From Streptomyces globisporus (GTDB taxonomy: Bacteria > Actinomycetota > Actinomycetes > Streptomycetales > Streptomycetaceae): a stretch of DNA of 64,000 nucleotides. Shown here one piece after another: positions 7,985-16,472 of this stretch (positions within the stretch are counted from its first letter, which is position 1; each line of letters opens with the position of its first letter). The notes below the pieces were generated by a model. That model did no database searches, had not been told where the DNA came from, and worked only from the letters and a program-made list of their open reading frames with translations. A program made the translations under genes and the position numbers. Location of the stretch: contig BMTG01000017.1 in the NCBI GenBank assembly GCA_014649555.1, positions 1-64,000 of the forward strand, written 5' to 3'.

Positions 7985-8593
7985 GTGCACGGAGGGGCTT
8001 CGACCGGCTGGCTGCTGATGGCGTTGTGCGCGGTGAGCGGCGCCTACTGCCTTCTGCGCACCCGCACGGGGACGCCTCAGGAGCGCCGCACGGCGCGCTC
8101 GGAGGCGCTCATGGGTTTCGGGATGGCGGCGATGGCCGTCCCGGCGGCGGTGCTGTCGCCCCCGGGCTGGGCCTGGGCGGTGTACGCGGTGCTGTTCGGC
8201 GCGGCCGCGCTGCGGGCGCTGCGGCCCGCCCTGCGCGGCGGCCACCATCTGCACCATCTCGTCGGCTCGCTGGCCATGGTCTACATGGCCGTGGCGATGG
8301 CCCCGGCGATGACGGGGAACGGCGGGGGCGGCCATGCCGGGCACGGGGCGACGGCGGGAGCCGGTGGCATACCCGTGCTGACCGGGGCTCTGCTCGTCTA
8401 CTACGCGTTCTACGTGCTGGGCTCCGCCGGCCGGCTGCTGCCCGGAGCTGCCGTGGTCCCGGCAGGCAGCGCGGGTGCGGGGGGCCGGGGGCCGGGCGGT
8501 TTCGGGGGCGGGACGGACGGGCGGCCCGAGCTCACGACGGCCTGCCGACTGACGATGGGGATCGGCATGTTCGCCATGCTTCTCACCCTGTGA
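7985..8593 (+). CDS. DUF5134 multi-spanning membrane protein
   Basis: 202 residues with about five or six hydrophobic segments (near residues 5-20, 40-55, 60-75, 95-105, 120-140 and 185-202). It carries His-rich stretches HHLHHLV and HAGH between helices, as in the actinobacterial DUF5134 family, whose role is unknown. The GTG start has GGGGGAGG upstream. It lies 98 bases before an M56 metallopeptidase gene on the same strand. DUF5134 genes commonly neighbour M56/BlaI genes, so a metal- or stress-linked envelope function is possible. No BlaI gene is next to this pair. Confidence 0.75.
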   Translation: MHGGASTGWLLMALCAVSGAYCLLRTRTGTPQERRTARSEALMGFGMAAMAVPAAVLSPPGWAWAVYAVLFGAAALRALRPALRGGHHLHHLVGSLAMVYMAVAMAPAMTGNGGGGHAGHGATAGAGGIPVLTGALLVYYAFYVLGSAGRLLPGAAVVPAGSAGAGGRGPGGFGGGTDGRPELTTACRLTMGIGMFAMLLTL

Positions 8594-8691
8594 GACGGGA
8601 AGTGGGACAGAACCCCCGTCAAACAGTGGCCTGCGTCACTTGGCCGTCGCGGCCGTACCCCCGGCCGACCCGCCCCTCATAAGCTGAAGTC

Positions 8692-9627
8692 ATGCTGGTC
8701 TCCCTCGCGCTGCTGCTGCTCGGTGCACTGACCGCCCTGGTGACCCCGCGTGTGATGGCACGGGCCCGGTGGCCGGAGCGCGAGCCGGTCGTGGCCCTGT
8801 GGGTCTGGCAGTGCGTGGTGGCCGCGGTCCTCCTGTCGTTCGCCCTGTCCATGACGCTGAGCGCGGCCGCCGCCTGGCAGGCGGTGCGCGGCCATGTCTT
8901 CGCCCCCGCCCCGCACGCCGTCGTCGAGGCGTACGCCCTGGCGGCGTACGGGCCGTGGTCGGCGGTCATCGCGGTGCTGCTGGCGCTCGGCGGGCTGTGG
9001 TCCGGCACGATGCTCCTGCGCGAGGTTCGGCGGGCGCGGCGTCGCCGCAAGCAGCGTCGGGCGGAACTGCTGGTGCGCGCCCCGCTGATGCCGGGCGAGG
9101 AGCCCGGGGCCGACCGTCTCGTGGTGCTGGAGGGCGAACGCCCCGACGCCTGGTGGCTGCCCGGCACCGCACCCCAACTTGTCATCACCACCGCCGCTTT
9201 GGGCCGCCTGAAGGGCCGTCAGCTCGACGCTGTGCTCGCCCATGAGCAGGGGCACGCCCAGGCCCGGCACGACTGGTTGCTGCACTGTTCGTCGGCGCTG
9301 GCGATCGGCTTCCCGCAGATCCCGGTGTTCGCCGCGTTCCGCGACGAGATGCACCGGCTGGTCGAGTTGGCCGCCGACGACGTGGCGTCGCGCCGCTTCG
9401 GCAGGCTGACGACCGCGCTCGCCCTGGTCGGACTCAACGAGGACCGCGGGGTGTTCGGCCCCTGCCCCACTCCGCAGGCCGAAGTGCCCCTCCGGGTCAA
9501 CCGGTTGCTGGCCCCGGTCGAGCGGCTGACGGCGGGCCGCAGGCTCCGGCTGACGGCAGCCGCCGCGCTGGTGCCGGTCGTCCCGTTGGTCGTGGCCTTC
9601 GTCCCGGGGCTCCGCGCCCTCGGATAG
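8692..9627 (+). CDS. M56-family membrane metallopeptidase
   Basis: 311 residues. N-terminal membrane helices lie near residues 2-20, 35-60 and 85-110, followed by a zinc-peptidase domain with HEQGH at 184-188 and the downstream ELAADD glutamate block, then a C-terminal helix. M56 proteins (BlaR1/MecR1 relatives) cleave regulators or membrane-associated substrates. It lacks the penicillin-sensor domain of BlaR1. Upstream is DUF5134; there is no adjacent repressor gene, unlike the second M56 copy at 41743-42678. Its substrate may be a BlaI-type repressor encoded elsewhere. Confidence 0.85.
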   Translation: MLVSLALLLLGALTALVTPRVMARARWPEREPVVALWVWQCVVAAVLLSFALSMTLSAAAAWQAVRGHVFAPAPHAVVEAYALAAYGPWSAVIAVLLALGGLWSGTMLLREVRRARRRRKQRRAELLVRAPLMPGEEPGADRLVVLEGERPDAWWLPGTAPQLVITTAALGRLKGRQLDAVLAHEQGHAQARHDWLLHCSSALAIGFPQIPVFAAFRDEMHRLVELAADDVASRRFGRLTTALALVGLNEDRGVFGPCPTPQAEVPLRVNRLLAPVERLTAGRRLRLTAAAALVPVVPLVVAFVPGLRALG

Positions 9628-9717
9628 CCCCAGGGCGACCGGGGGTACAGACCCGGATCGACCCGGATCCGTACCCGGGTTGGCCTTCGGGCGGGGTCCT
9701 CCGCGAGGATCACCCCC

Positions 9718-10422
9718 ATGTCCTCCCCCTCCCCCCACTTCCGCTTCCGTTCACCGGACCGTTCCCCCCGCACCGCGCCCGCCCTGTGGACCGGAGCCGT
9801 CGTCGGCGCGGCATCTCTGGTGCTGCTCGTGCTGGTGACGGTGCGCTGGTCGCCGCTGATGTCCCTGGACCGGTCGGTCGCCGATGCCCTGCACCGGCAC
9901 GCGGTCGCCGACCCCGGTCTGGTCCACGTGAACCGGGTGCTCACGGACTGGGTGTGGGATCCCTGGACCATGCGCGCCCTGATCGCGGTGGCGGTGATCG
10001 CCCTGTGGTGGCGCGGTGCGCGCCTGCTCGCCCTGTGGACGGCCGCGACGAGCCTGCTCGCCACCCTCCTCCAGCAGGGGCTGAAGGCCGCGGTGGACCG
10101 GGAGCGCCCGCAGTGGACCGATCCGGTGGACTCCGCGAATTTCGCCGCCTTTCCCTCCGGGCACGCGATGACGGCCGTCGTGACCTGCGGGCTGCTCCTG
10201 TGGCTGCTGCGGCTGTACGGCGCGGGCCCGGGGCTGTGGAGTACGGCACTGGCCGTGGCGGTGGTCTCGGCGGTCGGCGTCGCGGTGACCCGGGTATATC
10301 TGGGGGTGCACTGGCTGACCGATGTCGTGGGGGGTGCGCTGCTGGGGGTGGCCGTGGTGGCGCTGAGCGCCGCTGGTTACGCCCGGTACACGGCGCCCCG
10401 GGAGGGATCGCACCGATGGTGA
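9718..10422 (+). CDS. PAP2-family phosphatase, membrane-bound
   Basis: 234 residues with the three-part phosphatidic-acid phosphatase signature: K123-x6-RP (KAAVDRERP), PSGH at 146-149 and a third block RVYLGVHWLTD. About five or six membrane helices flank these motifs. Such enzymes dephosphorylate phosphatidate, diacylglycerol pyrophosphate or undecaprenyl pyrophosphate at the outer face. The ATG follows a GC-rich leader. The stop overlaps the following HAD hydrolase gene by seven bases, so the two phosphatase-fold genes are co-translated. The exact substrate cannot be told from sequence. Confidence 0.88.
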   Translation: MSSPSPHFRFRSPDRSPRTAPALWTGAVVGAASLVLLVLVTVRWSPLMSLDRSVADALHRHAVADPGLVHVNRVLTDWVWDPWTMRALIAVAVIALWWRGARLLALWTAATSLLATLLQQGLKAAVDRERPQWTDPVDSANFAAFPSGHAMTAVVTCGLLLWLLRLYGAGPGLWSTALAVAVVSAVGVAVTRVYLGVHWLTDVVGGALLGVAVVALSAAGYARYTAPREGSHRW

Positions 10423-11111
10423 TCAAAGGCGTGCTGTTCGACTTCTCCGGAACGCTGTTCCGGATCGAGCCGGTCCGGGACTGGTTCGCCGCCGTGCTCC
10501 GCGAGGAGGGCGTCGACGTACCGCCGGAGGACTTCGAGCCGTACGTGACCGGGCTCACGGAGGCCGGTGCTCTCCCGGGCGGTCCGGCTCCGCTCCGGGT
10601 CCCGGAGGGGCTGGCCGGCGCGATGGCGCGCCGGGACCTGACCCCCGCGCTGCACCGCGAGGCGTACACCGGGCTGGCCCGGACCGTCGCGCTGCCGGAT
10701 CCGGGGCTCTACGACGCGCTGTACGCCCGCCATATGCGGCCGGAGGCCTGGCGGGCCTATCCGGACGCGGTGGAGGTCCTGGAGGGGCTGCGGAGGGCGG
10801 GGGTCGCGGTCGGTGTGGTCAGCAACATCGGCTGGGACCTGCGTCCGGTCTTCCGTGCGCACGGGCTCGACGAACTGGTCGACGCCTATGCGCTGTCCTT
10901 CGAGCACGGGCTCCAGAAGCCCGCCGCGGAGCTGTTCCGTATCGCCTGCACGATGATCGGCCGGGATCCGGCCGATGTGGTCATGGTCGGTGACGACCGG
11001 ATCGCGGACAGGGGTGCGGCCGCCCTGGGCTGCGAGGTCCGGTTCGTGGACCATCTGCCGGTGCCGGAGCGGCCCGACGGCCTGCGGTCCCTGGGGCTGG
11101 TCCCGGGCTGA
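10416..11111 (+). CDS. HAD-superfamily hydrolase
   Basis: 231 residues, a HAD fold with cap domain. Motif I is FDFSGTLF: the nucleophile Asp9 is present, but the second Asp of the DxD acid/base pair is Ser. Motif II is VVSNIGWD, the lysine is in HGLQKPAAELF, and the acidic motif is MVGDDRIADRGAA. The Ser substitution is common in a subgroup of actinobacterial HAD proteins and may alter catalysis. The ATG overlaps the end of the PAP2 gene by seven bases, implying coupled expression. The substrate is unknown. Confidence 0.82.
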   Translation: MVIKGVLFDFSGTLFRIEPVRDWFAAVLREEGVDVPPEDFEPYVTGLTEAGALPGGPAPLRVPEGLAGAMARRDLTPALHREAYTGLARTVALPDPGLYDALYARHMRPEAWRAYPDAVEVLEGLRRAGVAVGVVSNIGWDLRPVFRAHGLDELVDAYALSFEHGLQKPAAELFRIACTMIGRDPADVVMVGDDRIADRGAAALGCEVRFVDHLPVPERPDGLRSLGLVPG

Positions 11112-11229
11112 GGCTCGCCGAGGGCAGGGGCGAGGCCACCTGCGGGACAGAAGAATCGGGCCGGGATGTGAGGCATATCCCGCCGCAGAAGGGGTAAGGA
11201 GAGCCGCCCGTCGTCGTAGCCTGGTGGGC

Positions 11230-11406
11230 ATGTCCCCGATGTCGTCGTCCGTGTCCACCCGTTCCGCAGCCGAGGTCAACGCGAAGATCCGCGACCTGTG
11301 GCAGCGTTCGGGCGGGTCCCTGACGCCGCAGGACGAGGCGGAATACCAGCGGCTGCTGGTGGAGTGGGCCGCCGCCGACGGCGGGAGCGTCCGCACCGCC
11401 GTCTGA
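11230..11406 (+). CDS. Small conserved-looking soluble protein, 58 residues
   Basis: 58 residues, beginning MSPMSSSVSTRSAAEVN and predicted to be mainly helical (AEVNAKIRDLWQRSGG, then DEAEYQRLLVEWAAAD). There is no membrane segment, signal or known domain. Codon use shows strong third-position G/C like its neighbours, which supports a real gene. The nearby upstream sequence contains AAGGAGAG about 28 bases before the ATG, so the start is uncertain; a GTG two codons earlier is possible. It lies alone between the HAD gene and a terminator. I do not recognise a function. Confidence 0.55.
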   Translation: MSPMSSSVSTRSAAEVNAKIRDLWQRSGGSLTPQDEAEYQRLLVEWAAADGGSVRTAV

Positions 11407-11611
11407 CCGCCGCTCTGTGACCAGGAGCTGATGGGAGATCGCGCCCGATCCGGCGATCCCCCGCGTCGCCGGATCCGGGCACACCCCCGGCGTGCCCCGT
11501 GGGACACGGCCGTGGACCGCGCCGGGGACCGGAGTTGCGGGGTCCGCCGGCGCAGGGATCCAGCATGTCCCCACCTCGCTCATCGGTCAATGAATTTCCG
11601 CTCCGCACGCA

Positions 11612-11663
11612 CCGGGGCCGGTGTCTCGCGGGCGGGTGACCGCCCGGGAGACACCGGCCCCGG
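11612..11663 (-). terminator. Very strong terminator of the LVIVD gene
   Basis: Perfect 16-bp arms CCGGGGCCGGTGTCTC / GAGACACCGGCCCCGG, with a second small hairpin (GGCGG-GTGA-CCGCC) in the loop. It starts 37 bases after the stop of the minus-strand gene. The rest of 11407-11700 shows no gene. Confidence 0.85.
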
Positions 11664-11700
11664 AATGGCTGACGAACCTGCTGCGCGACGCGCTGACGGA

Positions 11701-13194
11701 TCAGCGGTCGAAGTAGTCCGGCTGCGTCTGCACGTTGAGTTCGTCCATCGTGACCCGCTTCGCCGGGTCGGTACGCCGGTCGTCCAGCTTCAGCACGTCG
11801 AAGCCCTTGGCGATGTCGCTGGAGTAGATGTGACCGTTGTAGTAGTACGCCGACCAGGGGCCGGCCGTGGTGACCTGATCGAGGGTGACCGGGCCGCGCT
11901 CGAAGAAGGCGATCTCCTTGGGCTTGGCCGAGTTGGTGAAGTCCCAGACGGAGATGCCGCCCTGGTACCAGGCCTGGACCATCAGGTCGCGGCCCTTCAC
12001 CGGGATGATCGAGCCGTTGTGGGCGACGCAGACCTCGGCGTCGGCCTGGTGACGGTCGATCTTGAAGTAGCTGCGGAAGACCAGCTTGCGCTTGTCGCCC
12101 TTGCCGACGATGTCGTAAATGCCGTCGGCGCCGCGCTTCGGACCGATCTGCTCGTTGCAGGTGGCCGCGCCGCCGCCGCCGAGCTCGTCGGTGAAGACGA
12201 CCTTGTTCGCACCCTGGTTGAAGGTCGCCGAGTGCCAGAACGCGAAGTTCACGTTGTCCTGGACCCGGTCGATGATCTTCGGGTGCTCCGGGTCCTCGAT
12301 GGAGAACAGCAGACCGTCACCCATGCAGGCACCGGCCGCCAGGTCCTTCGACGGCAGCACCGTGATGTCGTGGCAGCCGGTCGTCTTGGAGACGCCGGGG
12401 TTATCGGGCGCTCCCGGGTTACCGCCGTCCGGGAAGAGCACCGGGAAGTCGATGACCCGGGCCTTCTGGGGCGCCTTGAGCGGCACCTTGATGATCGAGA
12501 TCCCGTCGTGCGGCGGCTTGCAGTCCGGGAACGTCTCGTTGGGCGAGTACGAGGAGACGTACACGTACACGTTCTTCTTGCCGTCCGGCACCAGCGTGTG
12601 CGTGTGGGAACCGCAGGCGGTCTCCACGGCGGCGATGTACTTGGGCTGCCGCTTGTTGCTGATGTCGAAGATCTTCATGCCCTCCCAGGAGGACTTCTCC
12701 GTGGCGGGCTGGGAGGTGCTGGAGCAGGAGTCGTCGCTGCGCGAGGAGTCCGTCGACAGGAAGAGCAGGTTCCCGGAGACCGAGATGTCGTTCTGGGAGC
12801 CGGGGCAGAGAACCTGGGCGACCGTCTTGGGCTTCTTCGGCTTGCTGATGTCGTAGATGACGAAGCCGTCGTAGTTCCCGACGTACGCGTACTTCCCCTG
12901 GAACGCGAGGTCCGTGTTGGTGCCCTGGAGGGCGCCCTTCGGCACGTTCGTCAGGTGCTTGATGTTGGAGCTGTGGACGATCTCGTCCACGCCGGGTATG
13001 TCACCGCCGGATATCGCGTCCCTGGCCTCGGCCTGGTCGCTCTTGGAGACGGAACCGCGCTCGGCCGGGGCATCGCCCGGGTCGGGGGTCGCGGCCGCTG
13101 TGGTGGCCGTCAGCAGAGTGGCGAGGAGTCCGGCCGCGGCTGCCACCGCGCCCAGACGTCTGCGCCGCACGCGGGTGGTGTGCAACGAGGTCAC
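11701..13194 (-). CDS. Exported LVIVD-repeat beta-propeller protein
   Basis: 497 residues. The N-terminus has an RVRRRR stretch, a hydrophobic core (residues 14-34) and AATPDPG cleavage region, so it is secreted, perhaps by Tat. The body contains repeated LVIVD-like blocks of the form YVGNYDGFVIYDISKPKKP, MKIFDISNKRQP, LFSIEDPEHPKII and ISVWDFTNSAKPKEI, which form a propeller of unknown ligand. Cysteines CSS and CGSHTHTL may form disulfides or bind metal. The GTG start has GGGAGG nearby and replaces an upstream reading without a signal. It is divergent from the DUF305 lipoprotein gene and probably shares its regulatory region and function. Confidence 0.85.
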   Translation of the reverse strand: MTSLHTTRVRRRRLGAVAAAAGLLATLLTATTAAATPDPGDAPAERGSVSKSDQAEARDAISGGDIPGVDEIVHSSNIKHLTNVPKGALQGTNTDLAFQGKYAYVGNYDGFVIYDISKPKKPKTVAQVLCPGSQNDISVSGNLLFLSTDSSRSDDSCSSTSQPATEKSSWEGMKIFDISNKRQPKYIAAVETACGSHTHTLVPDGKKNVYVYVSSYSPNETFPDCKPPHDGISIIKVPLKAPQKARVIDFPVLFPDGGNPGAPDNPGVSKTTGCHDITVLPSKDLAAGACMGDGLLFSIEDPEHPKIIDRVQDNVNFAFWHSATFNQGANKVVFTDELGGGGAATCNEQIGPKRGADGIYDIVGKGDKRKLVFRSYFKIDRHQADAEVCVAHNGSIIPVKGRDLMVQAWYQGGISVWDFTNSAKPKEIAFFERGPVTLDQVTTAGPWSAYYYNGHIYSSDIAKGFDVLKLDDRRTDPAKRVTMDELNVQTQPDYFDR

Positions 13195-13211
13195 TGCGTC
13201 CTCCCTAGGAT

Positions 13212-13229
13212 CCGTTCGGGGTCGAACGG
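13212..13229. promoter_or_regulatory. 18-bp inverted repeat between LVIVD and DUF305 genes
   Basis: CCGTTCG-GGGT-CGAACGG, perfect 7-bp arms, 18 bases before the LVIVD start. It could be an operator or a leader hairpin. The surrounding 13195-13370 contains an unusually A/T-rich stretch (about 13290-13310) suited to divergent promoters. Confidence 0.45.
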
Positions 13230-13370
13230 TTATGGAACCCCCGGCAGTATCGTCCCTCACATGTACACATCAACAGATGGCAACGCAGACGTAATAAAAG
13301 TTTTTGATCTTCCGCCGGTGGAAGCGTGTTAGGACGGTCTGCAACAAACCCTGTGGCACAGGAGGTCACC

Positions 13371-14039
13371 GTGTTGATCCATCGCCGGACCGCAGCTCTG
13401 CGCTCAACCGCTCTCGCGGCGGCGGCGATTGCCGCCGCGCTCGTCCTGGGAGCCTGTGACGCGGACAGCGGTGACGGAACGTCGGACAAGGCCAAGGACG
13501 CGGGTCCCGGCGTGGTCGCGCCCGGCAGACCGGGCGAGCCGGCCCGGACGCTCTCCGCCGAGGAGGCCGCCGAGGAAACGGGTCAGGACACCGCCAACTC
13601 GGCGGACTTCCGCTATGCGCAGATGATGATCGAGCATCACGCACAGGCGCTCGTGATGACCGAACTCGCCCCGAAAAAGGCCTCCCGGAGCACCGTCAAG
13701 CGGCTCGCGGAACGCATAGCGGCGGGCCAGAAGCCGGAGATCGGCGCGATGGAGGGGTGGCTCAAGAGAAACGGCGGCGACAAGCACAAGCAGCACCACG
13801 ACCACTCCGGCATGCCCGGCATGGCGACCGAGGCCCAGCTGGAGAAGTTGCGCGGCGCCGAGGGCAAGGCGTTCGACGAGCTCTTCCTGGAGCTGATGAT
13901 CACCCACCACCAGGGGGCGATCACCATGGCCACGGAGGCGCTCACCGAGGGGAACGACATCTTCGTCGAGGAGATGGCGAGCGATGTGGTCGCCCAGCAG
14001 ACCGTGGAGATCAACCGGATGCGCGGAATGATGGACTGA
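13371..14039 (+). CDS. DUF305 lipoprotein
   Basis: 222 residues. A lipobox, LVLGAC, follows a positively charged N-terminus, so it is a membrane-anchored extracellular lipoprotein. The mature part is the DUF305 domain, a ferritin-like helical bundle, with paired HH motifs MMIEHHAQAL and ELMITHHQGAI plus the Met/His-rich linker KHKQHHDHSGMPGM. These look like metal ligands, and DUF305 proteins often occur near copper or other metal-handling genes. The GTG start has a perfect AGGAGGT five bases upstream. It is divergent from the LVIVD gene; the two families frequently co-occur in Streptomyces. Metal binding is inferred. Confidence 0.88.
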   Translation: MLIHRRTAALRSTALAAAAIAAALVLGACDADSGDGTSDKAKDAGPGVVAPGRPGEPARTLSAEEAAEETGQDTANSADFRYAQMMIEHHAQALVMTELAPKKASRSTVKRLAERIAAGQKPEIGAMEGWLKRNGGDKHKQHHDHSGMPGMATEAQLEKLRGAEGKAFDELFLELMITHHQGAITMATEALTEGNDIFVEEMASDVVAQQTVEINRMRGMMD

Positions 14040-14168
14040 GCCCCGGGGCCGAGCCACTCGGCCGCGCTGCCCGTGGAGGCCGCTCGGCCGCGCTGCTCCG
14101 TGCGCCCGGCGGTGCGGATCGGCCCGGCGGTGCCATCCTGGAGGGAACCTCCGGGAAAGAGGTACGCC

Positions 14169-15590
14169 GTGCTCTCCGTCGCCGTCGTCGGTTCCGGTCC
14201 CAGCGGGGTCTACACCGCCCAGGCCCTCCTCCAGCAGTCGCTGGTGCCCGATGTGCGCGTGCAGGTCCTGGACCGGCTGCCCACCCCGTATGGACTCGTG
14301 CGCTACGGGGTGGCCCCCGACCACGAGAAGATCAAGTCGCTGCAGAACAGTCTGCGGGCGGTGCTGGAGGACGAGCGGGTCACCTTCGTGGGCAACGTCG
14401 GCGTCGGCGGGGCGGACGGGGTCTCCCCCGCCCGGCTGGCGGAGCTGTACCACGCGGTCGTCTACTGCGTCGGGGCATCGGCGGACCGGGCGCTGGCGGT
14501 GCCGGGCGAGGGCTTGCCGGGCAGCTATTCGGCCACCCGCTTCGTCTCCTGGTACAGCGCCCACCCGGACATCGGCGCCGACTCGTTCGCCCGGGACGCC
14601 CTGGCCGCCCGCTCGGCCGTCGTGATCGGCGTGGGCAACGTGGCGGTCGACGTGGCCCGGATCCTGGCGCGCGGCGCCGGCGAACTGCGCCGCACCGACG
14701 TGCCCCGCGCCGCGCTGCGCGCGCTGGAGGAGAGCCGGGTGCGCGAGGTGCACATCGTGGGCCGCCGGGGCCCCTCCCAGGCCCGGTTCACCACCAAGGA
14801 GCTGCGGGAGCTGGGGGCGCTGCCCGGGGCGCGGGTCGTCGTCGACCCGACCGAACTGGCGCTCGACCCGGCGTACGCCGCTCCGGACGGCCTGCCCGGA
14901 GCCCTGCCGCTGCCCGCCGTGGTACGGCGGAACCTGGAGGTGCTGCGCGGCTGGTCGGTCGGCGGCGGGGTGGGGGCCGCCGGGGACATGCCGGGCGGGG
15001 CGCCGGGCTCGGCCGATGCCGGACGCCGCATCCGGCTGCGGTTCTTCCTGCGGCCGGTGGAGCTGCTGGAGCGCGGCGGGCGGGTGGCCGGGGTCCGGTT
15101 CGCCCGGACGGCGCCGGACGGGGCGGGGGGCGTACGGGACACCGGTCGGTACGAGGACGTCGAGGCGCAGCTCGTCCTGCGGGCGGTCGGCTATCGCGGG
15201 GTGGAGCTGCCGGGGCTGCCGTTCGATCCGGTGCGCGGGACGGTGCCGCACGCGGCGGGCCGGGTGCTGCGGGGCGGGGTGCCGTCGCCGGGTGAGTACG
15301 TGGCGGGGTGGATCAAGCGGGGGCCGACCGGGGTGATCGGCTCGAACCGGTCCTGCGCCAAGGAGACGGTGGCCTCGCTGCTGGCGGACGCGGCCGCGCT
15401 GACGCGGCGTACGGCGGCGGACGATCCGCTGGCCGTGCTGCGGGAGTGGGGGCTGCGGCCCGTGGAGTGGGCCGGCTGGCTGTCGATCGAGCGCGCTGAG
15501 GCGGAGCTGGGCCGGTCGCTGGGGCGCGGGCCGGTGAAGATCCCCGACTGGGCGGGGCTGCTGGCGGCGGCCCGGGACGAGAACGGCTGA
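14169..15590 (+). CDS. Ferredoxin-NADP reductase, FprA type
   Basis: 473 residues of the adrenodoxin-reductase-like family. The FAD dinucleotide loop is GSGPSG at 8-13, followed by LPTPYGLVRYGVAPDH, a hallmark of FprA. The NADP-binding loop is VVIGVGNVAVDVARIL, and the C-terminal GWIKRGPTGVIGSNRSCAKET closes the FAD site. It transfers electrons between NADPH and ferredoxin in the cytoplasm, for example to cytochromes P450. A Gly-rich insertion occurs at about residues 265-280. The GTG start has AAAGAGGT close upstream. It converges with the methyltransferase gene, only 15 bases away. Confidence 0.92.
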   Translation: MLSVAVVGSGPSGVYTAQALLQQSLVPDVRVQVLDRLPTPYGLVRYGVAPDHEKIKSLQNSLRAVLEDERVTFVGNVGVGGADGVSPARLAELYHAVVYCVGASADRALAVPGEGLPGSYSATRFVSWYSAHPDIGADSFARDALAARSAVVIGVGNVAVDVARILARGAGELRRTDVPRAALRALEESRVREVHIVGRRGPSQARFTTKELRELGALPGARVVVDPTELALDPAYAAPDGLPGALPLPAVVRRNLEVLRGWSVGGGVGAAGDMPGGAPGSADAGRRIRLRFFLRPVELLERGGRVAGVRFARTAPDGAGGVRDTGRYEDVEAQLVLRAVGYRGVELPGLPFDPVRGTVPHAAGRVLRGGVPSPGEYVAGWIKRGPTGVIGSNRSCAKETVASLLADAAALTRRTAADDPLAVLREWGLRPVEWAGWLSIERAEAELGRSLGRGPVKIPDWAGLLAAARDENG

Positions 15591-15605
15591 GCAGCTCCCT
15601 CGCGG

Positions 15606-16394
15606 TCACTCCCGGGTCGCCACCACCAGCCGGGCGCGGGGGCTGCCGTCGGGTCGGCGGCCCAGTCCGGCGAGCGGCGTCAGCCGTACGGCGAATCCGG
15701 CCCGCGTCAGGTCCTCCAGCACATCGCCGAGCCGGAACGTGCGGTAGTACATGACGAACTGCGGGCGCCACAGGGCGTTGCGCACCCGCATCGCCGCGTC
15801 GAAGCCGAGCAGCGACCAGTAGGCGCGGGATCCCACCGGGGGCGGTGCGCCGATCGGGAAGACGAACTGTCCGCCCGGGCGGAGCGATCCGTACACCTCG
15901 GCGAAGAGGCCGAAGCGTTCGGCGGGCAGGAAATGGCCGAACGCCCCGAAGCTGAGGGCCAGATCGAAGGCGGGCGCGAAGGGCAGGGAACGGGCGTCCG
16001 CCCGTACCCAGTCCACTGCCGGTCCTTCCTCTGCCGGTGCCTCTGCTGCCGGTGCCCCTGCTGCCGGGCCCTTTTCTGCCGGTCGCTCACCCTCGGGCGG
16101 GAAGGCGGCCCGTGCCTCGGCAAGCATCCCCGCGCTGAAGTCGACCCCGACGACCCGCTCACGGCACAGCCGGCGGAGTACGCCGACCCCCGCGCCGGTG
16201 CCGCAGCAGACGTCGAGTCCGGTGTCGAAGGGGCCGAGTCGGCGCACCTCGTCCCTGACGGCGTCGAGCACACGGTCCGGGGTGCGGTAGGGCGTGTGGT
16301 CGAACTTCGGGGCGAGGAGGTCGTAGCCGTGCTCGATCGAGGAGAGTGCCTGAACGGCCAGTTCGCGCACGGTGGGGCCCTGTTCGGTAAACAT
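15606..16394 (-). CDS. Class I SAM-dependent methyltransferase with Ala/Pro insert
   Basis: 262 residues. The SAM-binding motif I is LDVCCGTGAG (60-69), the acidic post-I strand is VVGVDFSAGM (81-90), and motif II is FDLALSFGAFGHF. Between them, residues 104-126 form a low-complexity Pro/Ala/Glu insert encoded by near-repeated 18-base units, so the fold is interrupted by a probably disordered loop. The substrate is unknown. An ATG at 16394 was chosen; an in-frame TTG lies directly before it. The neighbour is the convergent reductase; no operon is apparent. Confidence 0.82.
   Translation of the reverse strand: MFTEQGPTVRELAVQALSSIEHGYDLLAPKFDHTPYRTPDRVLDAVRDEVRRLGPFDTGLDVCCGTGAGVGVLRRLCRERVVGVDFSAGMLAEARAAFPPEGERPAEKGPAAGAPAAEAPAEEGPAVDWVRADARSLPFAPAFDLALSFGAFGHFLPAERFGLFAEVYGSLRPGGQFVFPIGAPPPVGSRAYWSLLGFDAAMRVRNALWRPQFVMYYRTFRLGDVLEDLTRAGFAVRLTPLAGLGRRPDGSPRARLVVATRE
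16017..16085 (-). repeat. Short degenerate repeats inside the methyltransferase gene
   Basis: Repeated units around CTGCCGGTGCC (plus strand) encode PAEKGPAAGAPAAEAPAEEG. They break the Rossmann fold between strand 2 and motif II and look like slippage-born expansion. Confidence 0.7.
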
Positions 16395-16472
16395 CAAGGG
16401 CCACCCTACCGACGCGGCGAACCCCCTGCGGCAACACGCTGCTGTGCCGCCCGGAACGGGAGGGTCAGGGCG

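Noticed and set aside
8692-9627. BlaR1 penicillin sensor for the first M56 protein
   Set aside because: The C-terminal penicillin-binding sensor domain is absent and no blaI or beta-lactamase gene is adjacent.
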